From NCBI RefSeq assembly GCF_001436645.1, contig NZ_AYZI01000007.1, forward strand, positions 40,843 to 104,842: a DNA stretch of 64,000 bases, read 5' to 3'. Each line of letters begins with the position of its first letter. Position 1 is the stretch's first letter. Shown piece by piece: positions 53,322 through 64,000 of the stretch. The notes beneath the pieces were generated by a model. It was not told the origin of the DNA. It was given only the letters and a program-made list of their open reading frames with translations, and searched no databases. The position numbers and the translations under genes are program-made. This stretch comes from Fructilactobacillus florum DSM 22689 = JCM 16035. GTDB taxonomy: Bacteria; Bacillota; Bacilli; Lactobacillales; Lactobacillaceae.

Positions 53322-56300
53322 CTAATTATCATGATCCGGACTAGTAACCGAAGATGCATCACTAGCAGGACCGTTTACAGCAGGTTGGTTTAATTCATCG
53401 GGTTCAATATCTTCATATTCATGAACTCCGGTCCCGGCTGGCAGTAATTTACCAATAATTACATTTTCTTTCAATCCAATCAACGGATCAACCTTACCAC
53501 GAATAGCGGCATCAGTCAGTACTCGCGTGGTTTCTTGGAAGGAAGCTGCCGACAAGAAACTGTTGGTTTCAAGGGCTGCCTTGGTAATTCCCAATAAGAC
53601 CGGACGAGCGGTCGCTGGAACCTTGCCAGTTACAACGGCATCGTGATTCCGAGTCTTAAATTCATCAATGTCAACCAGCGTGCCCGGCAAGATATCAGTA
53701 TCACCTGGATCCATAACTCGGACCTTACGCAACATTTGCCGAACCATGATCTCAGCGTGCTTATCATTCACTTCCACACCCTGACGTCGATAAACTTCTT
53801 GAACCGCCGTTAACAGATAGGTTTCCGTTGATAACGTATCTCGAATTTTGAGCAGTTCCTTCGGGTCAATGGAACCTTCATTAAGCGCATCACCACGGCG
53901 AACCACATCACCTTCGGCTACCCGCATTCGAGCATTCAAAGGAACCTTGTACTTTCTTGTATCGGCTTTCCCTTGGATGGTAACTTCTTTCACCCCTTCA
54001 GCAGGGTTTTCTTCCACCAGGTCAACCTTCCCAGTCACTTCACTAATCGTTGACTTACCCTTGGGATTTCGAGCTTCAAAAATTTCTTGAACTCGGGGAA
54101 GTCCTTGGGTGATATCAGTATTGCTGGCAACTCCTCCGGTATGGAAAGTCCGCAAAGTTAGCTGCGTTCCTGGTTCTCCAATTGACTGGGCAGCCACAGT
54201 TCCAACTGCTTCGCCAACCTCAACCTCATCTCCAGTAGCCAAGTTCTGCCCGTAACACTTCTCACAAACCCCGTGAGCCGTGTTACACGTGAAGGCCGAA
54301 CGAATTTCGACACTTTCAACTCCGGCGTCTACAATTTCTTGGGCAAGTTTGTCATCAAGCATCTGATTTTTAGTGGCAATTACCGCTCCCGTTTTAGGAT
54401 TTACCACCGTCTTCATCGCATTCCGACCCAAAATTCGGTCGTACAACGGTTCAATCATTTCGTTGCCTTCTTTGATGGCACGTACAATCAAACCACGGTC
54501 GGTGTGACAATCTTTTTCTCGAATAATCACATCCTGAGCCACGTCAACCAATCGTCTTGTCAAGTAACCTGAGTTAGCCGTTTTCAGGGCCGTATCGGTC
54601 ATTCCCTTCCGCGCCCCGTGGGTTGAGATAAACATTTCCAACACGGACATTCCTTCTCGGAAGTTTGAAGTAATTGGCAATTCCATGATTTTACCATCAG
54701 GAGAAGCCATTAAACCACGCATTCCGGCTAGCTGGGTAAAGTTTGAGATGTTTCCCCGTGCTCCTGAATCACTCATCATAAAGATGGGATTTTCTGGATC
54801 AAAGTTTTGCATCAAAATATCTTGAATGTCGTCTCGCGCTTCGTTCCAAACGTTCACAACCCGCTCATAACGTTCTTGGTCGGTAATCAAGCCTCGCCGA
54901 AATTGCTTGGTGATCATCGCAACCTGTTTGTGGGCGTTTGCAACAACCTCCGGCTTCTCGGTCAAATTCGTAATGTCTGACATTCCAACCGTTAATCCAG
55001 ACTTAGTTGATTCATCATTTCCTAAGTCCTTAATGCGGTCAAGCAATTGGGAAGTTTCGGTAACCTTGTACTGGTTATAAACCTCGGCAATAATATCTGA
55101 CAGATAGCTCTTCTTGAACGGCTTAATCAACGACGCATCCTTGATGTGATCGTGGATATTCTCGCCCGCCTGTAAGAAGTATTGATCCGGCACATAGCCG
55201 TGGAGGTTAGTATCAGTCGGCTCATTTAGATAGATAAAGTCTTTTGGTAAGATCTCATTAAACAAGACTTTCCCGACCGAAGTTACTAAAATCTGCTGCC
55301 GTTGTTCAGCGGTAAATGGCTTGTCAGGGTACGCTGCTGCAGGAATCCCGATTCGACTATGCCAGTGAACTAGTCCATCACGGTAAGCTACCTCAACTTC
55401 GGCTGGATCATTGAAAATCATTCCTTCGCCTTCACGACCAGGTTCTTCCATCGTAAGGTAGTAATTTCCAATTACCATATCTTGTGACGGAGCCACCACT
55501 GGCTTACCATCTTTAGGTGCCAAAATATGTCCAGCAGCGGCCATCAGCATCCGTGATTCTGCCTGAGCTTCTTCTGACAGTGGCACGTGAATCGCCATCT
55601 GGTCACCGTCAAAGTCGGCATTGTAAGCCGCACACACCAATGGATGTAACCGCATTGATTTTCCACTAACCAAGACTGGTTCAAACGCCTGAATTCCCAA
55701 CCGGTGTAACGTAGGAGCTCGGTTCAAAAGTACAGGATGTTCTTTGATAACATCGGGAAGGACATCGAAGACAACATCGTCTTTGCGCTCGATTTCTCGC
55801 TTAGCATTTTTGACGTTGGAGGCCAATCCACGTTCAACTAGTTCATGCATAATAAATGGTTTAAATAATTCCATTGCCATTGATACTGGCAAGCCCATTT
55901 GGCTTAATTTTAACCACGGACCAACGTCAATAACCGAACGTCCTGAGTAATCAACCCGTTTCCCGAGCAAGTTCTGACGAAAACGTCCTTGTTTTCCCTT
56001 CAATAAATGCGAAAGTGATTTTAAAGGACGATTTCCTGGCCCAGCAACCGGACGACCACGCCGACCATTATCAATCAGTGCATCAACTGCTTCTTGCAGC
56101 ATCCGTTTTTCATTTTGAACAATAATCCCAGGTGCGTGCAGATCAAGTAGCCGTTTCAATCGATTATTCCGGTTAATCACTCGCCGGTACAAATCATTCA
56201 AATCAGAAGTGGCAAAACGGCCTCCTTCCAGTTGAACCATCGGACGCAAATCTGGTGGCATTACTGGAATTGCATCCATCACCATCCAGCCCAAGCGGTT

Positions 56301-56960
56301 ACCAGAAGTTAGAAACGCTTCTAAAATATCCAATCTTCGAATGGCTCGCGTACGTTTCTGTCCAGTCGCCTTTTTTAGCTCTGCTTTTAATTCAGCAACT
56401 TCTTTATCCAAATCGACATCATCAAGCAGTGCCCGAATTCCTTCTGCACCAATCTTAGCCTGGAACCGAGACCCATATTCACGCTTTTTATCCCGATAAT
56501 CTTGCTCGGACAAAAGCTGTTTCTTTTCCATGGGGGTGTTTCCCGGATCAGTCACTACATAAGAAGCAAAGTAAATCACTTCTTCTAAGGCGCGGGGACT
56601 CATATCTAAAACTAGTCCCATTCGACTAGGAATTCCCTTGTAGTACCAGATGTGCGTAACGGGGGCAGCTAACTCGATGTGTCCCATGCGCTCACGGCGA
56701 ACCTTAGCACGCGTTACCTCAACTCCACAACGATCACAAACAATTCCGCGATAACGAATTCCCTTGTACTTACCACAGGCACATTTCCAGTCCTTGGTGG
56801 GTCCAAAGATTCGTTCATCAAACAAACCGTCTTTTTCCGGTTTCAACGTCCGATAGTTAATGGTTTCCGGTTTTTTAACCTCACCATATGACCAACTGCG
56901 AATCGTTTCAGGTGAGGCCAACCCCACCTGCATTGTCTTAAATTTATTAACGTCGACCAT
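53322..56960 (-). CDS. rpoC: DNA-directed RNA polymerase subunit beta'
   Basis: 1212 residues from ATG 56960 (AAAGGAGGG upstream). N-terminal zinc site CACGKYKG...CDRCG, catalytic [12 protein letters not shown] with three Asp (about 450), the trigger-loop region and the second zinc site [13 protein letters not shown]. The C-terminal tail is acidic. 23 bases after rpoB. Confidence 0.99.
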   Translation of the reverse strand: MVDVNKFKTMQVGLASPETIRSWSYGEVKKPETINYRTLKPEKDGLFDERIFGPTKDWKCACGKYKGIRYRGIVCDRCGVEVTRAKVRRERMGHIELAAPVTHIWYYKGIPSRMGLVLDMSPRALEEVIYFASYVVTDPGNTPMEKKQLLSEQDYRDKKREYGSRFQAKIGAEGIRALLDDVDLDKEVAELKAELKKATGQKRTRAIRRLDILEAFLTSGNRLGWMVMDAIPVMPPDLRPMVQLEGGRFATSDLNDLYRRVINRNNRLKRLLDLHAPGIIVQNEKRMLQEAVDALIDNGRRGRPVAGPGNRPLKSLSHLLKGKQGRFRQNLLGKRVDYSGRSVIDVGPWLKLSQMGLPVSMAMELFKPFIMHELVERGLASNVKNAKREIERKDDVVFDVLPDVIKEHPVLLNRAPTLHRLGIQAFEPVLVSGKSMRLHPLVCAAYNADFDGDQMAIHVPLSEEAQAESRMLMAAAGHILAPKDGKPVVAPSQDMVIGNYYLTMEEPGREGEGMIFNDPAEVEVAYRDGLVHWHSRIGIPAAAYPDKPFTAEQRQQILVTSVGKVLFNEILPKDFIYLNEPTDTNLHGYVPDQYFLQAGENIHDHIKDASLIKPFKKSYLSDIIAEVYNQYKVTETSQLLDRIKDLGNDESTKSGLTVGMSDITNLTEKPEVVANAHKQVAMITKQFRRGLITDQERYERVVNVWNEARDDIQDILMQNFDPENPIFMMSDSGARGNISNFTQLAGMRGLMASPDGKIMELPITSNFREGMSVLEMFISTHGARKGMTDTALKTANSGYLTRRLVDVAQDVIIREKDCHTDRGLIVRAIKEGNEMIEPLYDRILGRNAMKTVVNPKTGAVIATKNQMLDDKLAQEIVDAGVESVEIRSAFTCNTAHGVCEKCYGQNLATGDEVEVGEAVGTVAAQSIGEPGTQLTLRTFHTGGVASNTDITQGLPRVQEIFEARNPKGKSTISEVTGKVDLVEENPAEGVKEVTIQGKADTRKYKVPLNARMRVAEGDVVRRGDALNEGSIDPKELLKIRDTLSTETYLLTAVQEVYRRQGVEVNDKHAEIMVRQMLRKVRVMDPGDTDILPGTLVDIDEFKTRNHDAVVTGKVPATARPVLLGITKAALETNSFLSAASFQETTRVLTDAAIRGKVDPLIGLKENVIIGKLLPAGTGVHEYEDIEPDELNQPAVNGPASDASSVTSPDHDN

Positions 56961-56983
56961 TGGCAATCCCTCCTTTGTAATCG

Positions 56984-59900
56984 TTATTCAGCATCATCGT
57001 GGTTAGCTGGATCAGCAGCTTGACCAGCCTTTTGTTTTGAAGCTGCCGAATCATCTTGCGTGGCGGCCATCTTACTTAGCGCCTTTACATTAACTACCTC
57101 ATCATCTTCGTCCATATCACGAAGATCAATTGAGCGATGGTCATTGCCAAGCACCTGCATATCAAGTCCTAAGGCCTGCAGTTCTTTAACCAGCACGCGG
57201 AATGATTCCGGTACGCCTGGTTTTGGAATCGGATCGCCCTTGACAATTGCTTCATAGGTTCTAACCCGACCAACCACGTCATCTGACTTATAAGTTAAAA
57301 TTTCTTGGAGGGTGTGAGCGGCACCATAGGCTTCCAGTGCCCAAACTTCCATTTCCCCAAATCGTTGTCCACCAAATTGCGCTTTTCCACCTAGTGGTTG
57401 CTGGGTAACCAACGAGTAAGGTCCAATCGAACGAGCATGAATCTTGTCTTCTGACATATGGTTCAATTTTAGATAGCCCATTACACCGACCGCAACTGGT
57501 TTGTCGAAAGGTTCACCAGTCCGACCATCATACAAAACGGTTTTCCCGTCTTTAGCCATGCCAGCCTCTTTAACCGCATCCCAAACATCAGAACTCCGTG
57601 CTCCATCAAAAACAGGAGTAGCAACATGAATTCCCAGTTTTTTGGCAGCCATCCCCAGGTGCATTTCTAACACCTGACCAATGTTCATCCGAGAAGGAAC
57701 TCCCATGGGGCTTAACAAGATATCGACCGGGGTTCCGTCAGGCATGTACGGCATATCTTCTTCCGGAATCACAATTGAAACCGTTCCCTTATTACCATGC
57801 TTTCCGGCCATCTTATCGCCGACCTGCAATTTCCGTTTCTGGGCGATGTAAACGCGAACCATTTTATTCACACCGGGTTGTAATTCATCACCATTTTCTC
57901 TGGAAAAGACTTTGACGTCCTGAACTACTCCGTCTGCCCCATGCGGAACTCGAAGTGAAGTGTCGCGAACTTCGCGCGATTTTTCCCCAAAGATCGCATG
58001 TAAAAGCCGTTCTTCTGACGATAATTCGGTTACCCCCTTGGGAGTAACTTTTCCGACGAGAATGTCACCATCGTGTACCTCTGCTCCAATCCGTACGATT
58101 CCATCATCGTCAAGATCTTTCAGGGCATCATCACCGACATTAGGGATCTCGCGGGTCATTTCCTCAGGTCCCAGTTTAGTATCCCGCGTTTCTGATTCGT
58201 ATTCTTCAATATGAATCGATGTGTAGGCATCCTCTTTAACTAATTTTTCACTGATAGCAATCGCATCTTCAAAGTTATACCCTTGCCAGGTCATGAAAGC
58301 CACCGTTGGATTTTGACCCAAAGCGAGTTCTCCATTTTCCATAGCTGGTCCATCAGCGATAATTTCATCAGCATCGACATGATCACCAGTCTTTACAATT
58401 GGAGTCTGGTTATAATTCATTCCGTTGTTAGAACGCATGAATTTAGTTAACTCATACGTATCTTGGGTACCGTTATCACGCCGAATTTTAACCTGCGTCG
58501 CGTCCACATATTCAACGGTTCCAGCGTACTTAGCAATCTTTGCAACCCCTGAGTCATGCGCCGTTTTGTATTCCATCCCGGTGCCGACGAGCGGTGCATG
58601 TGGATTGATCAGTGGAACGGCTTGCCGTTGCATGTTTGATCCCATCAAGGCCCGGTTCGAATCATCGTTTTCTAGGAAGGGAATACATGCTGTGGCGACC
58701 GACACCACCTGTTTTGGTGAAACATCCATATAATCGACATTATCACGGTCTGCTTCAACGTATTCTGATTTATCACGAGCCATGACTTGCTCATCACGGA
58801 AAGTCCCATCATCGTTAAGAGGGGTATTGGCCTGCGCAATTACGTATTTATCCTCATCGCCGGCCGTCAGGTAATCGATCTTATCAGTAACCTTGTGAGT
58901 ATGCCAATCTACCCGGCGATATGGTGATTCGATGAAGCCGTATTTGTTAACGCGGGCATAGCCAGAGAAGGAGTTGATCAGTCCAATGTTAGGACCTTCT
59001 GGCGTTTCAATCGGACAAATTCGCCCATAGTGGGTGTAGTTAACATCTCGAACTTCATAGCCAGCTCGATCCCGGGTAATTCCACCAGGTCCAAGCGCAG
59101 AGAGACGTCGTTTGTGGGTTAATTCACCCAACGGATTAGTTTGATCCATGAACTGCGAAAGTTGTGATGAACCAAAAAATTCTTTGACCGAAGCCACTAC
59201 TGGACGAATATTAATTAGTTGTTGGGGGGTTACCGTAGCTGGATCTTGAATTGACATCCGTTCACGCACAACTCGTTCCATCCGGGATAACCCAATTCGA
59301 AATTGATTTTGTAAAAGCTCCCCTACTGAACGCACCCGCCGGTTACTCAAGTGGTCAATGTCGTCGACATTTCCTAGTCCTTCTTGTAGATTCATGAAAT
59401 AGTTAATTTCTGCCAACATATCAGCGGGGGTGATATGTTTGTAGTCTAGACTGATGTTGTCATTACCAACGATTGGAACCACTTTTTCTGGATCATTGGC
59501 AGAGTAAACTTTGATAATCTGAACCGTCATTGGTTCTGTAACTACGGCTTCGGCAGCTGGAGTAAACGTCACGGCTTTAAAAGCTGGATCTTTTAGATAA
59601 GGGGATAATTGTTTGATCAGTGTTTTATCAACCAGGTCCCCTTTATTAGCAATTACTTCCCCAGTTTCGGGATCGGCTAAGGTTTCAGCAAGCGTCGTTC
59701 CCATCAACCGATTCTTCAAGCTTAATTTTTGGTTGGTTTTATAACGTCCCACTGGAGCCATATCATAACGCTTAGGATCAAAGAATCTTGTAGTCAACAG
59801 ATTTCTTGAAGAGTCCGCAGTTTTAGGTTCTCCTGGACGCAAGCGCTCATAGATGTCTTTTAACGCTTCTTCAACTCGGGTATCACTGGTATCTTTGTGG

Positions 59901-60577
59901 ACATCTTTTTCGAGGGTTAGACTAAGGCTATCGCTGGTATTACCAAGAATTGCGATAATCTCATCATCAGAACCAAATCCAAGAGCGCGAACTAACTCGG
60001 TAATGGGCAACTTTCTGGTTCGATCAATGCGAATGTACGAAATGTTTTTAGCATCGGTTGCGAATTCCATCCAAGCACCGCGGTTAGGAATTACGGTAGC
60101 ACTATAAATATCGCGTCCATTCTTATCCAATTCTCGGTGGTAATAAGCCCCTGGCGACCGTACTAACTGAGACACAATTACCCGTTCTGCTCCATTAATA
60201 ATGAAGGTCCCCTGGTCTGTCATCAGTGGCAAATCGCCAAAAAACACATCTTGGGTCTTAATCTCACCCGTCTCGTGGTTAGTCAGTTTAAGCGTCACAT
60301 GAAGCGGAGCAGCATAATTCACTTCATGAGCGCGTGCCTCAGCCACTGTATACTTGGGTTCTAACAATTGATAGTCAACAAAATCCAATGATAATTTCCC
60401 TTGGAAGTCATCAATCGGCATGATGTCTTGGAACATTTCCCGTAAGCCTTCGTCCAAAAACCAATTGTAAGAATCAGTCTGCACTTCAATCAGGTTGGGT
60501 AAATCCAACACCTTTTTAATGCGGGCGTAACTTCTCCTGGTCCGGTGTTTTCCATACTTAACAACGTTTCCAGCCAA
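56984..60577 (-). CDS. rpoB: DNA-directed RNA polymerase subunit beta
   Basis: 1197 residues from TTG 60577 with GAGGAGG 8 bases upstream. The rifampicin pocket reads [15 protein letters not shown] and [13 protein letters not shown], the sensitive form. KHGNKGTVS and the C-terminal [19 protein letters not shown] are standard. Forms the catalytic core with rpoC. Confidence 0.99.
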   Translation of the reverse strand: MAGNVVKYGKHRTRRSYARIKKVLDLPNLIEVQTDSYNWFLDEGLREMFQDIMPIDDFQGKLSLDFVDYQLLEPKYTVAEARAHEVNYAAPLHVTLKLTNHETGEIKTQDVFFGDLPLMTDQGTFIINGAERVIVSQLVRSPGAYYHRELDKNGRDIYSATVIPNRGAWMEFATDAKNISYIRIDRTRKLPITELVRALGFGSDDEIIAILGNTSDSLSLTLEKDVHKDTSDTRVEEALKDIYERLRPGEPKTADSSRNLLTTRFFDPKRYDMAPVGRYKTNQKLSLKNRLMGTTLAETLADPETGEVIANKGDLVDKTLIKQLSPYLKDPAFKAVTFTPAAEAVVTEPMTVQIIKVYSANDPEKVVPIVGNDNISLDYKHITPADMLAEINYFMNLQEGLGNVDDIDHLSNRRVRSVGELLQNQFRIGLSRMERVVRERMSIQDPATVTPQQLINIRPVVASVKEFFGSSQLSQFMDQTNPLGELTHKRRLSALGPGGITRDRAGYEVRDVNYTHYGRICPIETPEGPNIGLINSFSGYARVNKYGFIESPYRRVDWHTHKVTDKIDYLTAGDEDKYVIAQANTPLNDDGTFRDEQVMARDKSEYVEADRDNVDYMDVSPKQVVSVATACIPFLENDDSNRALMGSNMQRQAVPLINPHAPLVGTGMEYKTAHDSGVAKIAKYAGTVEYVDATQVKIRRDNGTQDTYELTKFMRSNNGMNYNQTPIVKTGDHVDADEIIADGPAMENGELALGQNPTVAFMTWQGYNFEDAIAISEKLVKEDAYTSIHIEEYESETRDTKLGPEEMTREIPNVGDDALKDLDDDGIVRIGAEVHDGDILVGKVTPKGVTELSSEERLLHAIFGEKSREVRDTSLRVPHGADGVVQDVKVFSRENGDELQPGVNKMVRVYIAQKRKLQVGDKMAGKHGNKGTVSIVIPEEDMPYMPDGTPVDILLSPMGVPSRMNIGQVLEMHLGMAAKKLGIHVATPVFDGARSSDVWDAVKEAGMAKDGKTVLYDGRTGEPFDKPVAVGVMGYLKLNHMSEDKIHARSIGPYSLVTQQPLGGKAQFGGQRFGEMEVWALEAYGAAHTLQEILTYKSDDVVGRVRTYEAIVKGDPIPKPGVPESFRVLVKELQALGLDMQVLGNDHRSIDLRDMDEDDEVVNVKALSKMAATQDDSAASKQKAGQAADPANHDDAE

Positions 60578-60612
60578 GTTGTGTACCTCCTCTTAAAAAT
60601 CCACGAAAAGAA

Positions 60613-60640
60613 ATGTTACGTTTTCATTACAATTTGTCAA
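60613..60640 (-). promoter_or_regulatory. second (proximal) rpoB promoter candidate
   Basis: A perfect TTGACA (60635-60640) is followed after 16 bases by TAACAT (60613-60618). It lies after the leader terminator, so it could supply rpoBC when the first promoter is attenuated. Confidence 0.5.
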
Positions 60641-60657
60641 AAAAGCGATTTTAAGGC

Positions 60658-60692
60658 AAAAAAAATCCAAAAATAAGCGAACTTATTTTTGG
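60658..60692 (-). terminator. terminator in the clpC-rpoB interval
   Basis: A perfect 11-bp stem (CCAAAAATAAG/CTTATTTTTGG, 60667-60677 with 60682-60692) with a TTCG tetraloop is followed by T-rich sequence ending in eight T (60658-60665) on the minus strand. It lies after the distal rpoB promoter, so it ends clpC transcripts and can attenuate rpoB. Confidence 0.92.
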
Positions 60693-60762
60693 CTTTCTAT
60701 GCGCACCGTTCCGGACAAGAGATCGAAACGATCCATTTCAATTCAATATCTATACATTAATA

Positions 60763-60791
60763 ATAATATCAGTCTGCTAACCATTCGTCAA
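60763..60791 (-). promoter_or_regulatory. distal rpoB promoter
   Basis: TTGACG (60786-60791) and TATTAT (60763-60768), 17-bp spacer, starting 10 bases after the clpC stop. Transcripts would run through the terminator at 60658-60692 before reaching rpoB. Confidence 0.85.
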
Positions 60792-60800
60792 GAAAGAACT

Positions 60801-63272
60801 TTACACCGAAACGGCGGTAGGTTGTTTGGTGGTTATAGTAATCCGCTTATTGCGGGCACCAATCGTAATCTTGGTTCCCGGTTGTAGTTGATGTTGTAAT
60901 AATTCTTCACTAAGCGGATCCTCTAGCTTCGTTTGAATGGCCCGGCGCAGAGGACGTGCCCCATACTCAGGGTTATATCCACTCTTTGCCACAACATCCA
61001 AAGCAGCTGGGGTAATTTTTAATTGAAATCCTTGTTCGGCAACCCGTTGTACCAGAGACTGTGACATCAATTTTACAATTCGATGGAGTTCCGAACTAGT
61101 CAGTGCATGAAAAATAACCGTTTCGTCAATTCGATTCAAAAATTCTGGTCTAAAGAACTGCTTAACCTGCTGATCAATGACTTTGCGAACCGCCTTTTCA
61201 TCACGACGAGCATGATCTGCGTCAAAACCAACGGTCTTTTGATCGCGGAGCGCCGCAGCTCCAAGGTTGGAAGTCATAATAATAATCGTGTTGCGAAAAT
61301 CAACGCGCCGACCCTTAGAGTCAGTTAAAAAGCCATCATCTAACACTTGCAGCATGATGTTAAACACATCAGGATGAGCTTTTTCCACTTCGTCTAGCAA
61401 AATCACTGAATAAGGATGTTTGCGAACTTTTTCAGTCAGTTGACCGCCTTCTTCAAAACCAACGTAGCCCGGAGCCGAACCCACGAGCCGACTCGTGGAA
61501 TATTTTTCCATGTATTCGCTCATATCAACCCGAATGACATCATCTTCAGAACCAAACATGGTTTCAGCCAAATCTTTGGCTAATTCAGTTTTACCCACTC
61601 CGGTGGGACCAAGAAATAGAAAGGAGCCAATCGGACGATTAGGATCTTTTAAACCGCTGCGCGCCCTACGAACTGCTCGAGCAACGGATGAAACCGCCTC
61701 ATCCTGACCAACTACTCGCTTATGAAGTTCCTGCTCAAGATTAACCAAACGCTGACTGTCACGCTTCGTGAGGTGTGTAACTGGAACCCCCGTCCATTCA
61801 GAAACAATTTGTGCGACATCCTCACCAGTTTCTACCAACTGGTATTCATGCTGTTGATTCTCCCGCTTTAGTTGTTGCTGCTCTTGTTGCTGTAATTGGG
61901 TAACTTTCGTAGTGAGTACCTGCTCTTGCTGGCGTAACTCGACAGCTGCGGCAAAATTTTGGTCAGCAAGCTCTTGATCTTTTTTCATTTGTACCTGAGA
62001 TAGTTTGGCTTCCTGCTTACTCAACTTAGTAACCTTCGCCAATTGATCAATGCGAACTTTTGCAGCCGCCTCGTCCATTAAATCAATCGCCTTGTCGGGG
62101 AGATAGCGGTCACTAATGTAGCGCTTCGACAAATCAACTGCCGTATTGATGGCCTCATCAGTAATCTGAACGTGGTGATGTTCTTCATACCGAGGACGAA
62201 TCCCAGCTAAAATGCGTTTAGTTTGATCGACACTGGGCTCCTCGACCTGCACTTTAGCAAAACGTCGCTCTAAAGCAGCATCTGCTTCAATGTGTTTTTG
62301 GTACTCATCCAACGTGGTAGCTCCAATCAACTGCAGTTCACCACGAGCTAAGGCCGGCTTTAAAATATTAGAAGCATCAATGGCTCCTTCTGCTCCACCA
62401 GCCCCAATGAGTGTATGCAACTCATCAATAAATAAAATTACGTTTTTGGCAGTCTGAATCTCATTGATGACTTTCTTGAGCCGATTTTCAAACTCTCCAC
62501 GATATTTAGTGCCAGCAACTAGCGAACCCATATCAAGCATCATAATCCGATTGTCAGCCAGATCTTTGGGTACCTGCTTTTGCACGATTTTTTGTGCCAA
62601 TCCTTCAGCAATCGCGGTTTTCCCTACCCCGGGCTCACCAATCAGCACCGGGTTGTTTTTCGTTCGCCGACTAAGAATTTGAATTGATCGTTTAATTTCG
62701 GCGTCTCGACCGATAATTGGATCCAACTGATTATTTCTCGCCGCGGCCGTCAGATCCTTTGCTAACGAATCGAGCGTTGGCGTTTGTTGATTGCTACCAG
62801 CTGATTTGTTTTCAACGGTCATCCCCTGATCAGGAACCCCCATTTTACGAATCGTAATTTTGCGAACATCCGCTGGTTGGTGACCTAACGCGATGAAAAT
62901 CCGAGCTGCTACCGTCTTTTCGTTTGCAGTTACAGCCAGCAACAGATGCTCTGGAGCTATTTTGGAACTACCGTACTCTTGAGCGACTTGACCAGCGGTT
63001 TGTAAAATCGTTCGCATTGCCGGCGAATATGGCAGATAATCACTGGCCTCAACTTCTTGATCACCATAGCCAACCAGTTGTTCAATCTCTTCTTTAATAT
63101 CTTGTTCTGTAATTGATAGTTGTTTGAGCGTTTGATAAGCAATTCCGTTCTTAACGAGTGCCAATGCTAATAGCAATTGTTCACTGCCAACATGTTGCTG
63201 CTTAAACCGGCGTGTTTCTTCTTGAGCAGCAACTAGTACTGCTTTTGCACTCGGGGTTAATGCATCGTTCAT
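60801..63272 (-). CDS. clpC: ATP-dependent Clp protease ATP-binding subunit ClpC
   Basis: 823 residues. Two Clp-N repeats (1-145), first AAA+ module with [15 protein letters not shown] (about 215), a coiled-coil linker with a UVR-like stretch (about 415-450), and second AAA+ module with [16 protein letters not shown] (about 555). The ClpP-binding loop lies in the large AAA2 domain. Unfolds proteins for ClpP and controls competence and stress regulators. Follows ctsR by 17 bases; the mcsA-mcsB genes found here in Bacillus are absent. Confidence 0.98.
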   Translation of the reverse strand: MNDALTPSAKAVLVAAQEETRRFKQQHVGSEQLLLALALVKNGIAYQTLKQLSITEQDIKEEIEQLVGYGDQEVEASDYLPYSPAMRTILQTAGQVAQEYGSSKIAPEHLLLAVTANEKTVAARIFIALGHQPADVRKITIRKMGVPDQGMTVENKSAGSNQQTPTLDSLAKDLTAAARNNQLDPIIGRDAEIKRSIQILSRRTKNNPVLIGEPGVGKTAIAEGLAQKIVQKQVPKDLADNRIMMLDMGSLVAGTKYRGEFENRLKKVINEIQTAKNVILFIDELHTLIGAGGAEGAIDASNILKPALARGELQLIGATTLDEYQKHIEADAALERRFAKVQVEEPSVDQTKRILAGIRPRYEEHHHVQITDEAINTAVDLSKRYISDRYLPDKAIDLMDEAAAKVRIDQLAKVTKLSKQEAKLSQVQMKKDQELADQNFAAAVELRQQEQVLTTKVTQLQQQEQQQLKRENQQHEYQLVETGEDVAQIVSEWTGVPVTHLTKRDSQRLVNLEQELHKRVVGQDEAVSSVARAVRRARSGLKDPNRPIGSFLFLGPTGVGKTELAKDLAETMFGSEDDVIRVDMSEYMEKYSTSRLVGSAPGYVGFEEGGQLTEKVRKHPYSVILLDEVEKAHPDVFNIMLQVLDDGFLTDSKGRRVDFRNTIIIMTSNLGAAALRDQKTVGFDADHARRDEKAVRKVIDQQVKQFFRPEFLNRIDETVIFHALTSSELHRIVKLMSQSLVQRVAEQGFQLKITPAALDVVAKSGYNPEYGARPLRRAIQTKLEDPLSEELLQHQLQPGTKITIGARNKRITITTKQPTAVSV

Positions 63273-63289
63273 TTAGGAACTCCTTTCGA

Positions 63290-63766
63290 TTAACATTCGT
63301 ACTTGAGGCGCATCAATAAAGAGCGCATGATTCGAGCACGAACTTGAGCTTCAGTGTAACGGTCGGTGACTGCAAGTGCCGTTGGTGCAAGTAGCGCAGC
63401 AATTAATGTCACCTCACGTTGTGATAAAATCCCATGCTCAGCTAAGGTTTGTAACAAGACTGTGGCCTCTCGGTTAGTCAGCTGATCGCCAATCGAAGCA
63501 ATCAGTTGATCAAAAACATCCGCATCCTGCATCAGTTTAATGCGCTCGATACGAATATAACCACCGCCACCACGTTTACTTTGGACTAAGTACCCATCTT
63601 GAATAGTAAACCTTGTCTTAATGACATAGTTAATCTGGGACGGTACTACGTCAAAGCGTAACGCCAAATCGGCCCTGCGAATTTCAACCTGCTCGGCATC
63701 AGCATTCACTAACAATTGTTTCAAATACTCCTCAATTGTGTCCGACATGCTGTGACTTGCCATCAT
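63290..63766 (-). CDS. ctsR: transcriptional repressor CtsR
   Basis: 158 residues. Winged helix-turn-helix (about 10-70) with the glycine-rich wing SKRGGGGYIRIERI that reads the heptad operator and senses heat, followed by a C-terminal dimerisation domain. Represses class III heat-shock genes. The exact start among three in-frame ATGs is uncertain, since no clean ribosome binding site precedes any of them. Its promoter carries a CtsR operator, so it is autoregulated with clpC. Confidence 0.96.
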   Translation of the reverse strand: MMASHSMSDTIEEYLKQLLVNADAEQVEIRRADLALRFDVVPSQINYVIKTRFTIQDGYLVQSKRGGGGYIRIERIKLMQDADVFDQLIASIGDQLTNREATVLLQTLAEHGILSQREVTLIAALLAPTALAVTDRYTEAQVRARIMRSLLMRLKYEC

Positions 63767-63777
63767 CTCATCTCATC

Positions 63778-63794
63778 TCTGACTAATTTTGACT
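63778..63794 (-). promoter_or_regulatory. CtsR operator
   Basis: On the minus strand AGTCAAA-ATT-AGTCAGA, two direct heptads spaced by three bases, matching the A/GGTCAAA-NAN-A/GGTCAAA consensus with one mismatch in the second. It overlaps the expected transcription start. Confidence 0.88.
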
Positions 63795-63797
63795 TTA

Positions 63798-63826
63798 ATT
63801 ATAGCGGGACTTCAATTAAATAACAA
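63798..63826 (-). promoter_or_regulatory. ctsR-clpC promoter
   Basis: TTGTTA (63821-63826) and a perfect TATAAT (63798-63803) with a 17-bp spacer, directly upstream of the CtsR operator. Confidence 0.87.
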
Positions 63827-63848
63827 GCAAACGAGCTCCAGCTAACAC

Positions 63849-63878
63849 AAAAAACGATGAACGCAGTGTCATCGTTTT
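63849..63878 (-). terminator. terminator of the tRNA cluster
   Basis: A 10-bp stem (AAAACGATGA/TCATCGTTTT, 63851-63860 with 63869-63878) with an 8-nt loop, followed by T residues on the minus strand. Confidence 0.88.
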
Positions 63879-63892
63879 AAGCAATATTTAAG

Positions 63893-63966
63893 TCGGGAAG
63901 ACAGGATTCGAACCTGCGACCCCCTGGTCCCAAACCAGGTGCTCTGCCAAGCTGAGCTACTTCCCG
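63893..63966 (-). tRNA. tRNA-Pro (anticodon TGG)
   Basis: 74 nt. The acceptor CGGGAAG pairs with CTTCCCG, the D arm is GCTC..GAGC, the anticodon stem CCTGG/CCAGG holds the loop TTTGGGA, and the T arm has GTTCGAATCC. The CCA end is not encoded. TGG decodes proline codons CCN. Confidence 0.97.
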
Positions 63967-63974
63967 ATGAAAAA

Positions 63975-64000
63975 TGCACCTAGTAGGAGTCGAACCTACA
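63975..64000 (-). tRNA. partial tRNA (3' part only)
   Basis: The T arm (GTAGG-TTCGACT-CCTAC) and the 3' acceptor strand TAGGTGC with discriminator A are visible; the rest lies beyond the window. Identity cannot be told. Eight bases from tRNA-Pro, so part of the same cluster. Confidence 0.85.

Overview
The window reads as a chromosomal segment of a low-to-moderate GC Gram-positive bacterium of the lactic acid bacteria (Lactobacillaceae). The basis is the S10-spc-alpha gene order running into ecfA1-ecfA2-ecfT-truA-rplM-rpsI, the zinc-ribbon form of S14, the pcrA-ligA-camS-gatCAB-dagK-rlmCD cluster, CtsR-ClpC control, an LPQTG MucBP surface protein, and strong AGGAGG ribosome binding sites with frequent GTG and TTG starts. 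The species cannot be named from this sequence alone. Almost every housekeeping gene lies on the minus strand, so the description below often runs from right to left.

Left part (1-5100): a possible insertion-sequence end, a MerR-type regulator, rarA, and a short-form uvrA paralogue broken by a one-base deletion in an A run. Accessory block (about 5100-11260): markedly AT-rich and inserted between core genes. It holds a single-chain DUF262-DUF1524 (GmrSD-like) type IV restriction protein, a membrane-anchored protein of unknown role, a decayed MazF/PemK-type toxin-antitoxin pair, an unrecognised 290-residue protein, a 5'-truncated and frameshifted Dam-type adenine methyltransferase, and a PD-(D/E)XK endonuclease gene interrupted by one stop codon. 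It is best read as a defence island in decay, with DUF262-DUF1524 and the 290-residue protein as the apparent survivors.

Middle part (11280-30000): an eight-gene minus-strand unit pcrA-ligA-camS-gatC-gatA-gatB-dagK-rlmCD covers DNA repair, Asn/Gln-tRNA amidation, lipid phosphorylation and 23S rRNA methylation. Upstream of it is a two-gene unit of a GH73 hydrolase and a divergent PurK-like ATP-grasp protein. Then come a DUF2187 protein, an AEC transporter, an SPFH protein overlapping a small ribbon-helix-helix-like protein, an LRR-MucBP-LPQTG surface protein, and a membrane protein whose promoter is covered by a perfect 18-bp palindrome.

Right part (30000-64000): the translation and transcription core. 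In transcription order from the right edge these are a tRNA cluster (partial tRNA, tRNA-Pro), ctsR-clpC with a CtsR operator on its promoter, rpoB-rpoC with tandem promoters around a terminator, the head-on pair comC-like peptidase and xpt, rpsL-rpsG-fusA with a terminator before fusA, the complete S10-spc-alpha cluster with its own promoter, a long structured terminator, the ECF energy-coupling module, truA, and rplM-rpsI with a separate promoter. Recognisable sigma-A-type promoters (17-bp spacers) were found before rplM, rpsJ, rpsL, rpoB and ctsR.
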